Assembly: GCF_023898315.1 (NCBI RefSeq)
Contig: NC_064619.1
Span: 343,809,150-343,873,149, forward strand
DNA: 64,000 bases
Source: Schistocerca nitens
Taxonomy: Eukaryota > Arthropoda > Insecta > Orthoptera > Acrididae
Reading direction: 5' to 3'
Below are positions 45,309-56,339 of the stretch, piece after piece; position 1 is the first letter of the stretch; each line of letters begins with the position of its first letter. The notes under the pieces were generated by a model. The model searched no databases and was not told the origin of the DNA. It saw only the letters and a program-made list of their open reading frames with translations. The translations under genes and the position numbers were made by a program.

Positions 45309-45615
45309 CTAAAACTTCGCCCTGGAAGGACCAACGGTACTGACCGGCCGCCGTGTCATCCTCGGCCCACAGGCGTCACTGGATGCGGATATGGAGGGGC
45401 TTGTGGTCAGCACACCGCTCTCCCGGCCGTATGTCAGTTTACAAGACTGGAGCCGCTGCTTCTCAATCAAGTAGCTCCTGAGTTAGCCTCACAAGGGCTG
45501 AGTGCATCCCGCTTGCCAACAGCGCTCGGCAGACCGGGAGGTCACCCATCCAAGTGCTAGCCCAGCCCGACAGCGCTTAACTTTGGTGATCTGACAGGAA
45601 CTGGTGTAGCCACTG
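45309..45615 (-). mobile_element. 5S-rRNA-derived SINE
   Basis: Minus strand: GGCTACACCAGTTCCTG, then CAGATCACCAAAGTTAAGCG, then CACTTGGATGGGTGACC, all 5S-rRNA-like, followed by the same body as the copy at 8103 (TGCTGACCACAAGCCCCTCC, GAGGATGACACGGCGG). A 13-base duplication with two mismatches: GGACCCACCAGTA at 45296-45308 and GGACCCGCCAATA at 45616-45628. Confidence 0.88.
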
Positions 45616-45665
45616 GGACCCGCCAATATAAAAGGTAACTACAGAGCAGCAGCAGTGACAGCAGA

Positions 45666-46680
45666 ATGGGTAGGTCAGGAGAACTCAGCGACTTCGAAGA
45701 GGATTAGTAAATCGCCATCACCTGAATAACAATTCCATTAGGTATATTTTAACTTCTTAAAGCTACCCAAGTCACCTGTTGGTGACGTGACTGAAGTACA
45801 AACACGAAGGTACAGTCGACGCTAAACCAAGACCATGCAGATCTCATGTACTGACGGACAAGGAACGTCGAATATTGATGAGGGTGTTCCTAAAAAATGC
45901 CAGGAATTTAGCGGAAGGAATCACTAGTGAGTTCCCTTGTTCTACCGGCAGTCCAGCTGGCACAATGTGCGCATGGTATTAAAAATAACTGGCTAGAATG
46001 GTCAAGCAGCTTCTCATAAGCCTCAAATTTCAGTAGTGAGTGCTAAGCGACGCTTGATGTGATGTAAAGAGTGACGCCACTGGTCTGTGGATGACTGGAA
46101 ACGAGTGATATGAAGTGATGAATCGCGGTGTATCCTCTGGCAATCCGATGGAAATGTTTGGGTTTTGGCGAAGAACATTACCTGCCGTTATGTGTAGTGT
46201 CAACAGTGAAGTACGGAGGAGGTGGTTTTACCGTACGGGGTGTTTTTCGTGGTACGGGTGCTGTTAGATTGCTCTAAACTCTAAATGCGGAAGGAAATGG
46301 TCACATTTTGCAGCATTGTGTACTGCTTACAGTAGAGGAACAATTCGGAGGTAATGATTGTTTGTGTCAGCATGACAATACACCCTGTCAAAAAGTAGCA
46401 CCTGTAAGGCATTTGCTTTTGGACACCAACTTTACTGAAATGGCCTGGCCAGCGTCCCAACATCGATCCAGTGGAACACTCTTGCGATGAGTCAGAGCGT
46501 CGACTTCGCTCCAGACCCCAGCGTCCAACATCACGAACCTCTCTCGTTTCCATTCTTGAGGAAGAATGGGCTGCCATTTTTTCTCCACAGACATTCAGAC
46601 ACCTCCATTAAAGTGTCCCCAGTAGACTTCAAGCCATCACAGAGGCGGAGGGTGGAGACACACCATATTAATGTCCACTG
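45666..46680 (+). pseudogene. Tc1-like transposase, heavily broken
   Basis: MGRSGELSDFEED begins the gene. Later fragments include VMNRGVSSGNPMEMF (in place of FSDESRF; first Asp lost), a VSA/HDNTPCQ-type second motif near 46370-46390, and FTEMAWPASQHRSSGTL, where the third motif SPDLNPIEH has gone. The C-terminal region at 46487-46681 is in another frame. No more than the outline of a Tc1 gene remains. Confidence 0.65.
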
Positions 46681-46892
46681 AAATGTGTATGGATACTTTT
46701 GATCACAGAGTATACGATGTGTAATCAAATGTAACGGGATTTTTGTTTTTGTTAAAGAATCTTAATTTATTCATCAACATCAACTTTGTCCCCTTCATAG
46801 CAATTCCTCTCAGATACAATACACTTGGTGCCAGCGCCTTTTCCAATTTAGGAAGCACTTCTTGAACTCACTTTTTTCAGATCCTTCAGTGA

Positions 46893-47891
46893 TTATGTTT
46901 TTATCTCATCAGTGATGGTAAAACTACGTTCTTTCAAGGTTCTCTTCAGCCTCGGGAATAGAAAGAAGTCGTAGAGGGATATGTCCGGCGAATACAGCGG
47001 CTGAGGCAACGTAACTGTTTTATATTTTGCCCAAAAATCACGAACGAGAATTGTGGCGTGAGCAGGAGCGTCATCGTGATGCACTTTCCACAAATGGTTT
47101 TGCCACAATTCTGGTCGTTTTCTTCGGATTGCTTCATCCAAACGGACCATATCTTCCAGGTAGTATTCCTTATTGGCTTGGTTCAAATGGCTCTGAACAC
47201 TATGGGACTCAACTTCTGAGGTCATCAGTCCCCCAGAACTTAGAACTACTTAAACCTAACTAACCTAAGGACATCACACACACCCATGCCCAAGGCAGGA
47301 TTCGAACCTGCGACCGTAGCGGTCTCGCGGTTCCAGACTGTAGCGCCTAGAACCGCACGGCCACTCCGGCCGGCTATTCCTTATTGACTGTACGTCCATA
47401 AGGCAGGATCTCATATACAGTACCCCATTGTAATCGAAGAAAACATTGAGAAGAACCTTCACATGTGATCGAACTTGTCGAATTTTTTTTCGGTCTTGGT
47501 TCTTCAGGCAGTTTCCATTGGAACGATTGCAATGGAATGATTCATCACCTGTTATAACCTTCTTTAGAAGTTCTGGATTGTTGTCTACTTCATTCAGCAA
47601 TTCATAAGCGCTGTCCACGCAACTTCATTTTTGGTCGAAATTCAACAGTTTCGGAAGAAGCTTTGCTGCTACTCGTTTCATGCCCAAAACACTTGAAAGA
47701 ATTTCTTGGCACGAGCCAGTGGATAGGAGCGTATTTGAAGGCGGAGAGATCACTGAAGCCAGCTTTGGTTCATTGCCTTCAAATGTCGTGGCGTTCCCAG
47801 GACTCCGTTGGACAACACTTCGCAATTTGTTGTTCACTCTGACGGCCACATAACAATGACATCGACTCAACTCACTCTCTACATGTTGCAC
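46893..47891 (-). pseudogene. Mariner transposase remnant
   Basis: Minus strand, in order: SVLGMKRVAAKLLPKLLNFDQK, then NPELLKKVITGDESFHCN (first Asp), VLLNVFFDYNGVLY, then beyond the SINE KEYYLEDMVRLDEAIRRKRPELW, HHDDAPAHATILV (second Asp) and PLYSPDISLYDFFLFPRLKRTLK (third Asp). The DD34D residues survive, though the gene has frame breaks and a SINE. Confidence 0.82.
47176..47374 (-). mobile_element. SINE-A inside the mariner gene
   Basis: Full SINE-A on the minus strand. Perfect 12-base duplication TATTCCTTATTG at 47164-47175 and 47375-47386. Confidence 0.95.
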
Positions 47892-47900
47892 AATATCCGG

Positions 47901-48249
47901 GGTATCACAGAATTGAGTATCAACAGCTTCCAGTCGTCTGATGGCATTCTACATCAACGAAAAGTTGGTTTTGATGCATGCCAAGTTTGGAGACAAAGTA
48001 TCTGTAGAGTTTTGATAACACTTGATTCGTCGTTATCAATCTCACAAAACATTGTTTCTATTTTTATGTTGTTGGTGCAGTAATATTTAGCGGCATTAAG
48101 CCAAGAACCCCATTGAGTAAGAACAGGCTGAGGGGGGGAGTTGCAGTGAAGGTGCTTGTTCCTTGAACTTCTACACTTGTAGCGAAGTTTTTAGATTGAT
48201 TTTCTTGTCCACATCAGAGTAATTTGATCGAACCTAGGTTAGAGGGTCT
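47901..48249. other. No recognised feature
   Basis: Possibly the worn 5' part of the mariner copy. A G-run lies at 48132-48140. Confidence 0.3.
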
Positions 48250-48283
48250 AGGGAAAACACAAGAAGGGCTTCAGTGACAAAGG

Positions 48284-48914
48284 GTGCAGGCTGAACACAG
48301 GAAGGACGTAGATACAGGAACCATTGGTATAACAAATGTGAATTGTCGTAGCTGTGTTGGGAAAGTACCAGAGCTCCAAGCGCTAATAGAAAGCGCTGAT
48401 GCTGAAATCGTTATAGACACTGAAAGCTGCCTAAAGCCGGATATAAGCTCAGCCGAAATTTTTGCGAAGAACGGGGTTCCGAAAGGATAGGCTAAACACG
48501 GTTGACGGTGACGTGTTTCTTGCTGTCAGAAGTAGTTTAACTTGTCGCGAAATTGAAGTTGAGTTAGTATGGGCAGAGGTCATTGTTGGTAACCAGAATA
48601 AAATAATAATTCGATCCTTTTACCGACCTCACAATTCAGATGATACAGTTGCTGAAAGGTTCAAAGAAAACTTGGGTTTGATTTCAAACACGTACCCGAC
48701 TCATTCGATAAAAGTTGGTGATGACTTTAATTTACCCTCGATATGTTGGCGAAAATGCATGCTCAATTCCGGAGGTACGCATAAAATATCATCCGAAATT
48801 GTGCTAAACGCATTCTCTGAAAATTATTTCGAGAAGTTAGAACATGAGCCCACGCGAATAGTAAACGGTTGTGAAAACACATTTGACCTCTTAGAAAAAA
48901 TAATCCTGAGTTAA
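48284..48914 (+). pseudogene. LINE APE-type endonuclease domain, one frameshift
   Basis: Two frames (48284-48490 and 48462-48914) together give an AP-endonuclease-like domain, which nicks target DNA in target-primed reverse transcription. The Asn of NCRS, the Glu of TES and the DFN motif are all visible. A frame change near 48475 and a break before the SDHKVV-like end (SEHRVVVARLN here, in another frame) mean it is not translated as one protein. Confidence 0.8.
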
Positions 48915-49266
48915 TAACGAGCATCAAAACCGATTCAGGGATTAGTGAACACAGGGTTGTCGTAGCGAGATTGAATATTGTAATCCCCAAATCCTCGAAA
49001 AATAAGCGAAAAATATACCTATTAAAAAAAGCAGATAAAAATTCACTTGACGCCTTCCTGAGAGACAAGTCTTCTGGTCCAGACTGTATAACAGTCAGGT
49101 TCTTTTCAGAGTATGCTGATGCATTAGCTCCATACTTAACAATTATATAAAACCGTTCGCTCGACGGAAGATCCGCACCCAAAGACTGGAAAGTTGCACA
49201 TGTCACACCAATATTAAAGAAAGGTAGTAGGAGTAATCCACCAAATTACTGGCCCATAGCAGGATT

Positions 49267-49959
49267 TTGGAACATATATTGTGTTCGAACATTATGAATT
49301 ACCTCGAAGAAAACGGTCTATTGACACACAGTGAACATGGGTTTAGAAAACATCGTTTCTGTGAAACACAACCAGCTCTTTATTCACATGAAGCGTTGAG
49401 TGCTATTGACAAGGGGTTTCAGATCGATTTCGTATTTCTGGATTTCCGTAAGGCTTTTGACACGGTACCACACAAGCGGCTCGTAGTGAAATTTCGTGCT
49501 TATGGAATATCGTCTCAGTTATGTGACTGGATTTGTGATTTCCTGTCAGAGAGGTCAAAGTACGTAGTAATTGACGGAAAGTCATCGAGTAAAACAGAAA
49601 TGATTTCTGGCGTTCCCCAATGTAATGTTGTAGGCCCTTTGCTGTTCCTCATCTATATAAACGATTTGGGAGACGATCTGAGCAGCCGTCTTTGGTTGTT
49701 TGCAGATGACACTGTCGTTTATCGACTAATAAAGTCATCAGAAGATCAAAACAAACTGCAAAACGATTTAGAAAATATATCTGAATGGTGCGTAAAGTGG
49801 CAGTCGACCCTAAATAACGAAAAGTGTGAGGTCATCCACATGAGTGCTAGAAGGAACTCGCTAAACGTCGGTTACACGATAAATCAGTCTAATCTAAAAG
49901 GCGCAAATTCAACTAAATACCAATATATTACAATTGCGAACAACTTAAACTGGAAGTAA
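49267..49959 (+). pseudogene. LINE reverse-transcriptase core, open for 230 codons
   Basis: Continuous frame covering the RT fingers and palm, with both catalytic-site segments (AFDTVP and FADD) intact. It lacks the N-terminal RT blocks and the endonuclease in the same frame, ends at a TAA at 49957, and then continues in the same frame through VRPLLEYFCTVWDPYQIGLTEYVGKVQRKAARFVLS to another stop. A fragment of a polyprotein, not a gene by itself. Confidence 0.82.
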
Positions 49960-50520
49960 CACATAGAAAATGTTGTGGGGAAGGCTAACCAAAGATTGTG
50001 TTTTAGTGGCAGGACACTTAGAAACTGTAACAGACCTACTAAGGAGACTGCCTACACTACACTTGTCCGTCCTCTTCTAGAATACTTCTGCACGGTGTGG
50101 GATCCTTACCAGATAGGACTGACGGAGTACGTCGGAAAAGTTCAAAGGAAGGCAGCACGTTTTGTACTATCGTGAAATATGGGAGAGTGTCACAGAAATG
50201 GTACAGGATTTGGGCTGGACATCATTAAAAGAAAGGCGTTTTCCGTTGTGACGGAATCTTCTCACGAAATTCGAATTACCAACTTTCTCCTCCGAATGCG
50301 AACATATTTTGTTGACACCGACCTACATGGGGAGGAACGATCACCACGATAAAATAAGGGAAATCAGAGCTCGTACGGAAAGATATAGGTGTTCATTCTT
50401 TCCGCGCGCTATACGTGATTGGAATAATAGAAAATTGTGAAGGTGGTTCGATGAACCCTCTGCCAGGCACTTAAATGTGATTTTCAGAGTATCCATGTAC
50501 ATGTAGATGTAGATGAACCT

Positions 50521-51518
50521 CTTCTGCAACTGTTTGTAACGGATGTGCAAGGCAAATGACGCACACCCTACTGGGGTAGAGGATCTGAAGCCCTTCGGTT
50601 GCTTAGCCATGTATGAAGCTCCAGTTGTTACTAGAATCACACCGATGTCTCAGTCCACAACATCCGGGCTCAATAGATTCATAGAGCTGTCGAACAAAAT
50701 AGCAATTGTTGAGATCTTCGCACGTTAGGAGGAACATTTCTCCAGACCCGTCAACTTATAGAACATCAATAACATCATTTGCAGCAAAGCGCCCACCAGC
50801 ATCTATGGACACCCAGACCTTTTGGTCAACAACACTAATTCGTATTTTGTTTAGCACCTTTTCGTAGCACACGGATAGATAATTCTCTCTCAGTGTAGAT
50901 TACCTGGAACTGCATCTGTTGTGTTCTCTCAGTGTAGATTACCTGGAACTGCATCTGTTGTGTACTTCTCCAGGAACTATCTAAAGCCTAGGTTCTTCAG
51001 CTTCTCCAGTGGGATGTTGGGAGAAAACAAGTCCTTGAAGAATGATTGCACGGTTGAAAATGGGCCTGTCTCTTCAAATAACAATGTTTGTCTGCCGTCA
51101 TTTTCTGAACTTCACATAGCTGCTGTATTTGGCGGGATTACAGTGTTATTGCACATTAAAGCGCTTATCTGCACCAGCTATACTTCACGTAGCTTACAAG
51201 ATAGTATTACCGCGTCAGTGCTGAAGACCTTTTCTCCAAAATCATCTCGCAACTGCATACTGTTGGAACACTATCCTTTCGGCGTGTAGAACCAGATTGA
51301 ATGTTTTAAGATTTTTACTTATTTATTTTTTAATTTATTGGCCTATGGCATTAACCATCTAGCCAGAGAAGTGCGTAATTACAGATTTGGTTAATCAAGG
51401 AATACATTGTCCGTTGCAGGCTATATTTTGTTTTATAAAAATCGGGCTGTTAGCTAATTTCGGCTGTGAGACATCTTAATGTACTCTTAAGTGCTGCAGC
51501 AATACAGTGTCATACATA
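50521..51518. other. Unassigned; 39-bp tandem duplication
   Basis: The phrase CTCAGTGTAGATTACCTGGA and what follows occurs twice in direct succession between 50883 and 50961. Otherwise no recognised feature. Confidence 0.4.
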
Positions 51519-52591
51519 TACAATCAATCTCATAAATTAAGGATAATGCTGATACATGGTGAAACAACGCTCTGGTGGGCGGTTTGCGGGTTTAAATCAC
51601 CTTGGGGTATGACCTGCGGTCGTCGCACGGTGGCGCTGGCAGCAGTCCACATACGCAGAGGTGTGTTGATGCATGTCAGAGTATGGTGCAGCGAGTAAGT
51701 GTGCAGGCGTTTTCGTGCATTCCACTGACCCCTGGTCACAGGAGAGCCCTTAAAGCCTGGCGTCAAGAACACAGTACATGTTCATTGGAACAGGGGTCCC
51801 AGGTTATGTTCACGGGCGAGTTCAGGTATAGTCTGAACAGTGATTCTCGACAGGTTTACATCTGGCGTGAACCAGGAACCAGATACCAACCCCTTAATGT
51901 CCTTGAAAAGGACCTGTATGGAGGTCTTGGTTTGATGGTGTGGGGTGGGATTGTGATCGGTGCACGTACACCCCTGCATGTCTTTGACAGAGGAACTGTA
52001 ACAGGTCATGTGTATCGGGACGTCATTTTGCACCAGTATGTCCGCCTTAGGGATGCAGTGGGTCCCACTTTCCTCCTGATGGATGATAACGCACGGCCCC
52101 ACCGAGCTACCATCGTGGAGGAGTACCTTGAAACAGAAGATATCAGGCGAATGGAGTGGCCTGCCTGTTCTCCAGACCTAAACCCCATCGTGCACGTCTG
52201 GGATGCTCTCGGTCGACGTATCGTTGCACGTCTTCAAGCCCCTCGGACACTTCAGGAGCTCCGAAAGGCACTGGTGCAAGAATGGGAGGCTCTACCAATC
52301 AGCCGATCGAACGCCTGATCCAGAGTATGCCAACCCGTTGTGCGGCCTGTGTACGTGTGCATGGTGATCATATCCCATATTAATGTCGGGGTACATGCAC
52401 AGGAAACAGTGACGTTTTGTAGCACATGAGTGTCGGGACAGTTTTCTCAACTTATCACCAATAACGTGGACTTGCAGATCTGCGTCGTGTGTGTTCCCTG
52501 TGTTCCTATCCTATTAGCCCTAGTTTTGTGTAGTGCCACGTTGTGTGGCACCACATTCTGCAATTATCCTTAATTTATGATCATGAGTGTA
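51519..52591 (+). mobile_element. Tc1-like element, internally deleted
   Basis: The inverted ends share CATAAATTAAGGATAAT (left, about 51531; right, reversed, about 52564-52580), with TA at both ends. The transposase 5' half is missing, which explains the 1.07-kb length. Confidence 0.8.
51602..52383 (+). pseudogene. Tc1-like transposase with altered catalytic residues
   Basis: A 238-codon frame (51602-52318) covers the catalytic domain: MFTGEFRYSLNSD (normally FTDESRFSL; first Asp now Gly), GGLGLMVWGGI, TFLLMDDNARPHRA (second Asp kept), WPACSPDLNPIVHVWD (third Glu now Val). A frameshift near 52300 leads to LIQSMPTRCAACVRVHGDHIPY, the family C-terminus. The upstream DNA-binding domains are absent. 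Two of three catalytic residues are lost, so it is inactive even where open. Confidence 0.82.
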
Positions 52592-52626
52592 GCATAGGGA
52601 CCAGTAATTACATTAAAACCTGTTAA

Positions 52627-52858
52627 CCCTCCGCCAGTCGCACCGAAAGAGGGACATACAACGTGGACTACCGTTGTAGCGATTTTATTTTCAAAAGGCA
52701 GAAGTTAATTCACTGAAGGTCGGACCTACAGTGGCTTAAACTTAACCCTCCTACATGAAGCTGCTAGGTCCCAGGCATGTCTGTACTTGTCTAGAGTGGG
52801 AAGGCAGTCATTAGTGTTCGCGCGGACTACAGTTACAGTCCGCTCTACTAACGGAGGG
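52627..52858. mobile_element. TTAA-flanked MITE (piggyBac-like)
   Basis: A 232-base unit between two TTAA tetranucleotides (52623-52626 and 52859-52862). It begins CCCTCCG and ends CGGAGGG, with a further AGT match inside. A TTAA target with CCC-starting ends is the signature of piggyBac-family elements. It has no coding capacity. Confidence 0.72.
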
Positions 52859-52862
52859 TTAA

Positions 52863-53794
52863 ACTTCATGGTACACTTTGTACATTCAGACACTCAACAC
52901 GGTTCATATATCACAGCTGCTCATGCTGGATCCTTTGTGTTGGACTTATAAGTGGATACCCGCTTCTTGCAGACACTGGACAAGACTGATAAGGTCTGTT
53001 ATGGACTGCTGCCAACATGGGTCCGTGACAGATGAAGGTTGGAAAATTCCTGCTCTTTTCAAGGCATTGAGGAACTTGCGGCGTCGTCTGTCATTTCTTG
53101 AACATTCTAGTATCACGTGGTTGGGGTTACAATCTTAGTGGGGTGACTTCGGCCTACGGAGGTGACGGAACTTTCATCCTATAAAGATTTGAAGGGTAAC
53201 AGTTGTGACCCAGCCGGATGCGCGTTATAGTAGTGCTATGTCGTTTAGATAGCTTGATTTGGGAGAACCAGGTTTTTCGGGGAATACTCAGCTGTATTGC
53301 GGTACAATGTGTTGCTTTGAACTTTTGTGCTACGTCTTGGCCATTCTTCATGAATTTTTTTTGGGCTGAGTTTGTATTCAAACTGAATAGTGCGACGTCG
53401 TGTGTGATGTTTACTACGTCGGAAGCTGTCTTTGTTGGCTTCGGAAAAGTTTTGTCGACCCCGCGCGCAAGTCTTGCATCAGCGAACCGACTTGTGTGTT
53501 ACGTGTTTGCCTACTATAGTCCTGATAAATAAAACTTTATAGTAATTGTTGTGTTTATTTGTGATAATATCACCTGAAACATTGTCATGTAAGCAATATT
53601 TTTATGTTTTAATTTTTTTGTCCTTAAAGATACCACAAATGTATGCATTTAAGCAAAGTTACACGAAATATGACCTTTTATGGAAAATTTTGGCCGAAAT
53701 ATGACTTCATACTAGAAAAGTGTAAGAATTTGACTCCACATGACCAATAAAAATAAGCATTTCTACACTACAGTAGCATAAATTGTTGTAAAAT
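52863..53794. other. No recognised feature
   Basis: The open frame 53218-53532 (104 codons) has no domain. No repeat ends recognised. Confidence 0.35.
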
Positions 53795-53805
53795 TCACCC
53801 TAAAG

Positions 53806-54005
53806 CCGGCCGCGGTGGTCTAGCGGTTCTGGCGCTGCAGTCCGGAAACGCGGGACCGCTACGATCGCAGGTTCGAATCCTGCCTCGGGCATGGGTGTGT
53901 GTGATGTCCTTAGGTTAGTTAGGTTTAAGTAGTTCTAAGTTATAGGGGACTTATGACCTAAGATGTTGAGTCCCATAGTGCTCAGAGCCATTTGAACCAT
54001 TTGAA
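53806..54005 (+). mobile_element. SINE-A
   Basis: Full SINE-A with B box GGTTCGAATCC. Perfect 11-base duplication TCACCCTAAAG at 53795-53805 and 54006-54016. Confidence 0.95.
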
Positions 54006-54175
54006 TCACCCTAAAGTTCAGGAAAAGGAAGCTTTTCCAAGTGCGTGATAGATTTTAATACATTACAAGGTACTTGATCAATTTATTTTATCAGCAACGA
54101 ACCACGTACCGGTATTTGAAACTCTGAAGAAAAATTCTGACATGCGGAATCATAGCAACAACTTACCTCTAAACA

Positions 54176-55600
54176 TACACTCCTGGAAATGGAAAAAAGA
54201 ACACATTGACACCGGTGTGTCAGACCCACCATACTTGCTCCGGACACTGCGAGAGGGCTGTACAAGCAATGATCACACGCACGGCACAGCGGACACACCA
54301 GGAACCGCGGTGTTGGCCGTCGAATGGCGCTAGCTGCGCAGCATTTGTGCACCGCCGCCGTCAGTGTCAGCCAGTTTGCCGTGGCATACGGAGCTCCATC
54401 GCAGTCTTTAACACTGGTAGCATGCCGCGACAGCGTGGACGTGAACCGTATGTGCAGTTGACGGACTTTGAGCGAGGGCGTATAGTGGGCATGCAGGAGG
54501 CCGGGTGGACGTACCGCCGAATTGCTCAACACGTGGGGCGTGAGGTCTCCACAGTACATCGATGTTGTCGCCAGTGGTCGGCGGAAGGTGCACGTGCCCG
54601 TCGACCTGGGACCGGACCGCAGCGACGCACGGATGCACGCCAAGACCGTAGGATCCTACGCAGTGCCGTAGGGGACCGCACCGCCACTTCCCAGCAAATT
54701 AGGGACACTGTTGCTCCTGGGGTATCGGCGAGGACCATTCGCAACCGTCTCCATGAAGCTGGGCTACGGTCCCGCACACCTTAGGCCGTCTTCCGCTCAC
54801 GCCCCAACATCGTGCAGCCCGCCTCCAGTGGTGTCGCGACAGGCGTGAATGGAGGGACGAATGGAGACGTGTCGTCTTCAGCGATGAGAGTCGCTTCTGC
54901 CTTGGTGCCAATGATGGTCGTATGCGTGTTTGGCGCCGTGCAGGTGAGCGCCACAATCAGGACTGCATACGACCGAGGCACACAGGGCCAACACCCGGCA
55001 TCATGGTGTGGGGAGCGATCTCCTACACTGGCCGTACACCACTGGTGATCGTCGATGGGACACTGAATAGTGCACGGTACATCCAAACCGTCATCGAACC
55101 CATCGTTCTACCATTCCTAGACCGGCAAGGGAACTTGCTGTTCCAACAGGACAATGCACGTCCGCATGTATCCCGTGCCACCTAACGTGCTCTAGAAGGT
55201 GTAAGTCAACTACCCTGGCCAGCAAGATCTCTGGATCTGTCCCCCATTGAGCATGTTTGGGACTGGATGAAGCGTCGTCTCACGCGGTCTGCACGTCCAG
55301 CACGAACGCTGGTCCAACTGAGGCGCCAGGTGGAAATGGCATGGCAAGCCGTTCCACAGGACTACATCCAGCATCTCTACGATCGTCTCCATGGGAGAAT
55401 AGCAGCCTGCATTGCTGCGAAAGGTGGATATACACTGTACTAGTGCCGACATTGTGCATGCTCTGTTGCCTGTGTCTATGTGCCTGTGGTTCTGTCAGTG
55501 TGATCATGTGATGTATCTGACCCCAGGAATGTGTCAATAAAGTTTCCCTTTCCTGGGACAATGAATTCACGGTGTTCTTATTTCAATTTCCAGGAGTGTA
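54176..55600 (+). mobile_element. Tc1-like element, copy A (broken)
   Basis: TA-flanked element of 1425 bases. Inverted ends: TACACTCCTGGAAATGGAAA at left, TACACTCCTGGAAATTGAAA reversed at right. Nearly identical to copy B at 57444-58869 along its whole length. One base shorter because of the frameshift in the transposase. Confidence 0.95.
54422..55443 (+). pseudogene. Tc1-like transposase, copy A, one deletion and one stop
   Basis: The same gene as copy B. MPRQRGREPYVQLTDFERGR starts it at 54422. One G is missing at the junction 54780/54781, which shifts the frame. A TAA at 55183-55185 replaces the CAA codon of copy B. The second catalytic motif is the family-standard QQDNARPH and the others (VFSDESRFCL, SPDLSPIEHVWD) are intact in their frames, though the Pro-Asp-Leu is preceded by the change SLDLSP (serine-leucine instead of SPDLSP). 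Confidence 0.92.
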
Positions 55601-55661
55601 CATTATTCGTGGCAAGAAATGTGTACGTTGCTATCCTGTAAAGGTGCTGATGACTGTGCTG

Positions 55662-55860
55662 GCCGGCCGTTGTGGCCGAGCGGTTCTAGGCGCTTCATTC
55701 TGGAACCAAGCGACCGCTACGGTTGCAGGTTCGAATCCTGCCTCGGGCATGGATGTGTGTGATGTCAGATTAGTTAGGTTTTAAGTCGTTCTCAGTCCTA
55801 GGAGACAAATGACCTCAGATGTTAAGTCCCATAGTGCTCAGAGCCATTTGAACCATATGG
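55662..55860 (+). mobile_element. SINE-A
   Basis: Full SINE-A with A box TGGCCGAGCGG, B box GGTTCGAATCC. A CTGTGCTG duplication flanks it (55654-55661 and 55861-55868). Confidence 0.9.
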
Positions 55861-55868
55861 CTGTGCTG

Positions 55869-56215
55869 TTGAGCGCCCTGAATCCACCACCGCCATGAAC
55901 ATCACCGACATTATCATATTTCAGTCTCGACGAAAGTTGCTCGTCACACATTGGCCTCCAACGAAAGCCATCTTGAAAAGAAAAGTTGACGTCCGGGGAA
56001 CTGCGTCATCAAGGATGCAGCTACACGTTCTTCATCAGTGAATTTCTGAAGTTTCTGTTATACATTACAAGCTACTATGTGAAATACTGCTACTGCTTTA
56101 TAAAACCCGTTTGAGACTAAAATATGCTTACTAAACGCATGTTGAGTGTTTCGTTTAAAGGGTCTTAACTTTGCGGTGACAGACATCTCTTTCATTATCA
56201 CAGTGTGCGTGACAC

Positions 56216-56252
<37 letters not shown>

Positions 56253-56339
56253 CGTGCGTGCGTGCGCGTATGCTTGTGTGCGGACGGAGTTATGTTCTGT
56301 CATGGTGCCGGCACCAGATACACGCCTGTGACATCTACA
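55869..56339. other. Spacer with a (TG)n microsatellite
   Basis: A GTGTGTGTGTGTGTG-type run at about 56216-56266, ending in GTGCGTGCGTGCG. Nothing else recognised. Confidence 0.5.

Larger units (their letters stand above)
45235..46712 (+). mobile_element. Tc1-like element, degraded, split by a 5S-SINE
   Basis: Ends: TACACTGTTTGATCAAAAGT at 45235 and TACTCTGTGATCAAAAGTAT reversed at 46712, both with TA. The interior holds a broken transposase that starts MGRSGELSDFEED near 45666. The 5S-SINE lies near the left end. Its right end abuts the TA of the next mariner copy. Confidence 0.8.
46713..47900 (-). mobile_element. Mariner copy, 5' side lost, split by a SINE
   Basis: The 3' end of the element is at 46713 (ACGATGTGTAATCAAATG next to TA). 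The matching end was not found up to 48250, so the transposase 5' side is degraded or truncated. A SINE-A splits the gene at 47176-47374. The end abuts the TA of the Tc1 element to its left. Confidence 0.75.
48250..50520 (+). mobile_element. CR1/L2/Jockey-like LINE with endonuclease and RT, internally deleted
   Basis: The most complete LINE here. An APE-type endonuclease (about 48330-48960) shows VNCRSCVGKVPELQAL, DTESCLKP (Glu), FYRPHNSDD and VGDDFNLPS (normally GGDFN). After FLRD near 49064 the sequence jumps to KSSGPD, so the region linking endonuclease to RT is deleted. The RT frame 49267-49959 has FLDFRKAFDTVPHKRL (first Asp), SGVPQCNVVGPLLF, LWLFADDTVVYRLI (catalytic FADD) and CVKWQSTLNNEKCEVIHM. 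A stop at 49957 precedes the C-terminal region. The tail ends ATGTAGATGTAGATG at 50500. Confidence 0.92.

Noticed and set aside
54083-54643. 186-codon minus-strand frame (and the same at 57414-57911)
   Set aside because: Antisense shadow of the Tc1 transposase; it repeats because the element repeats.
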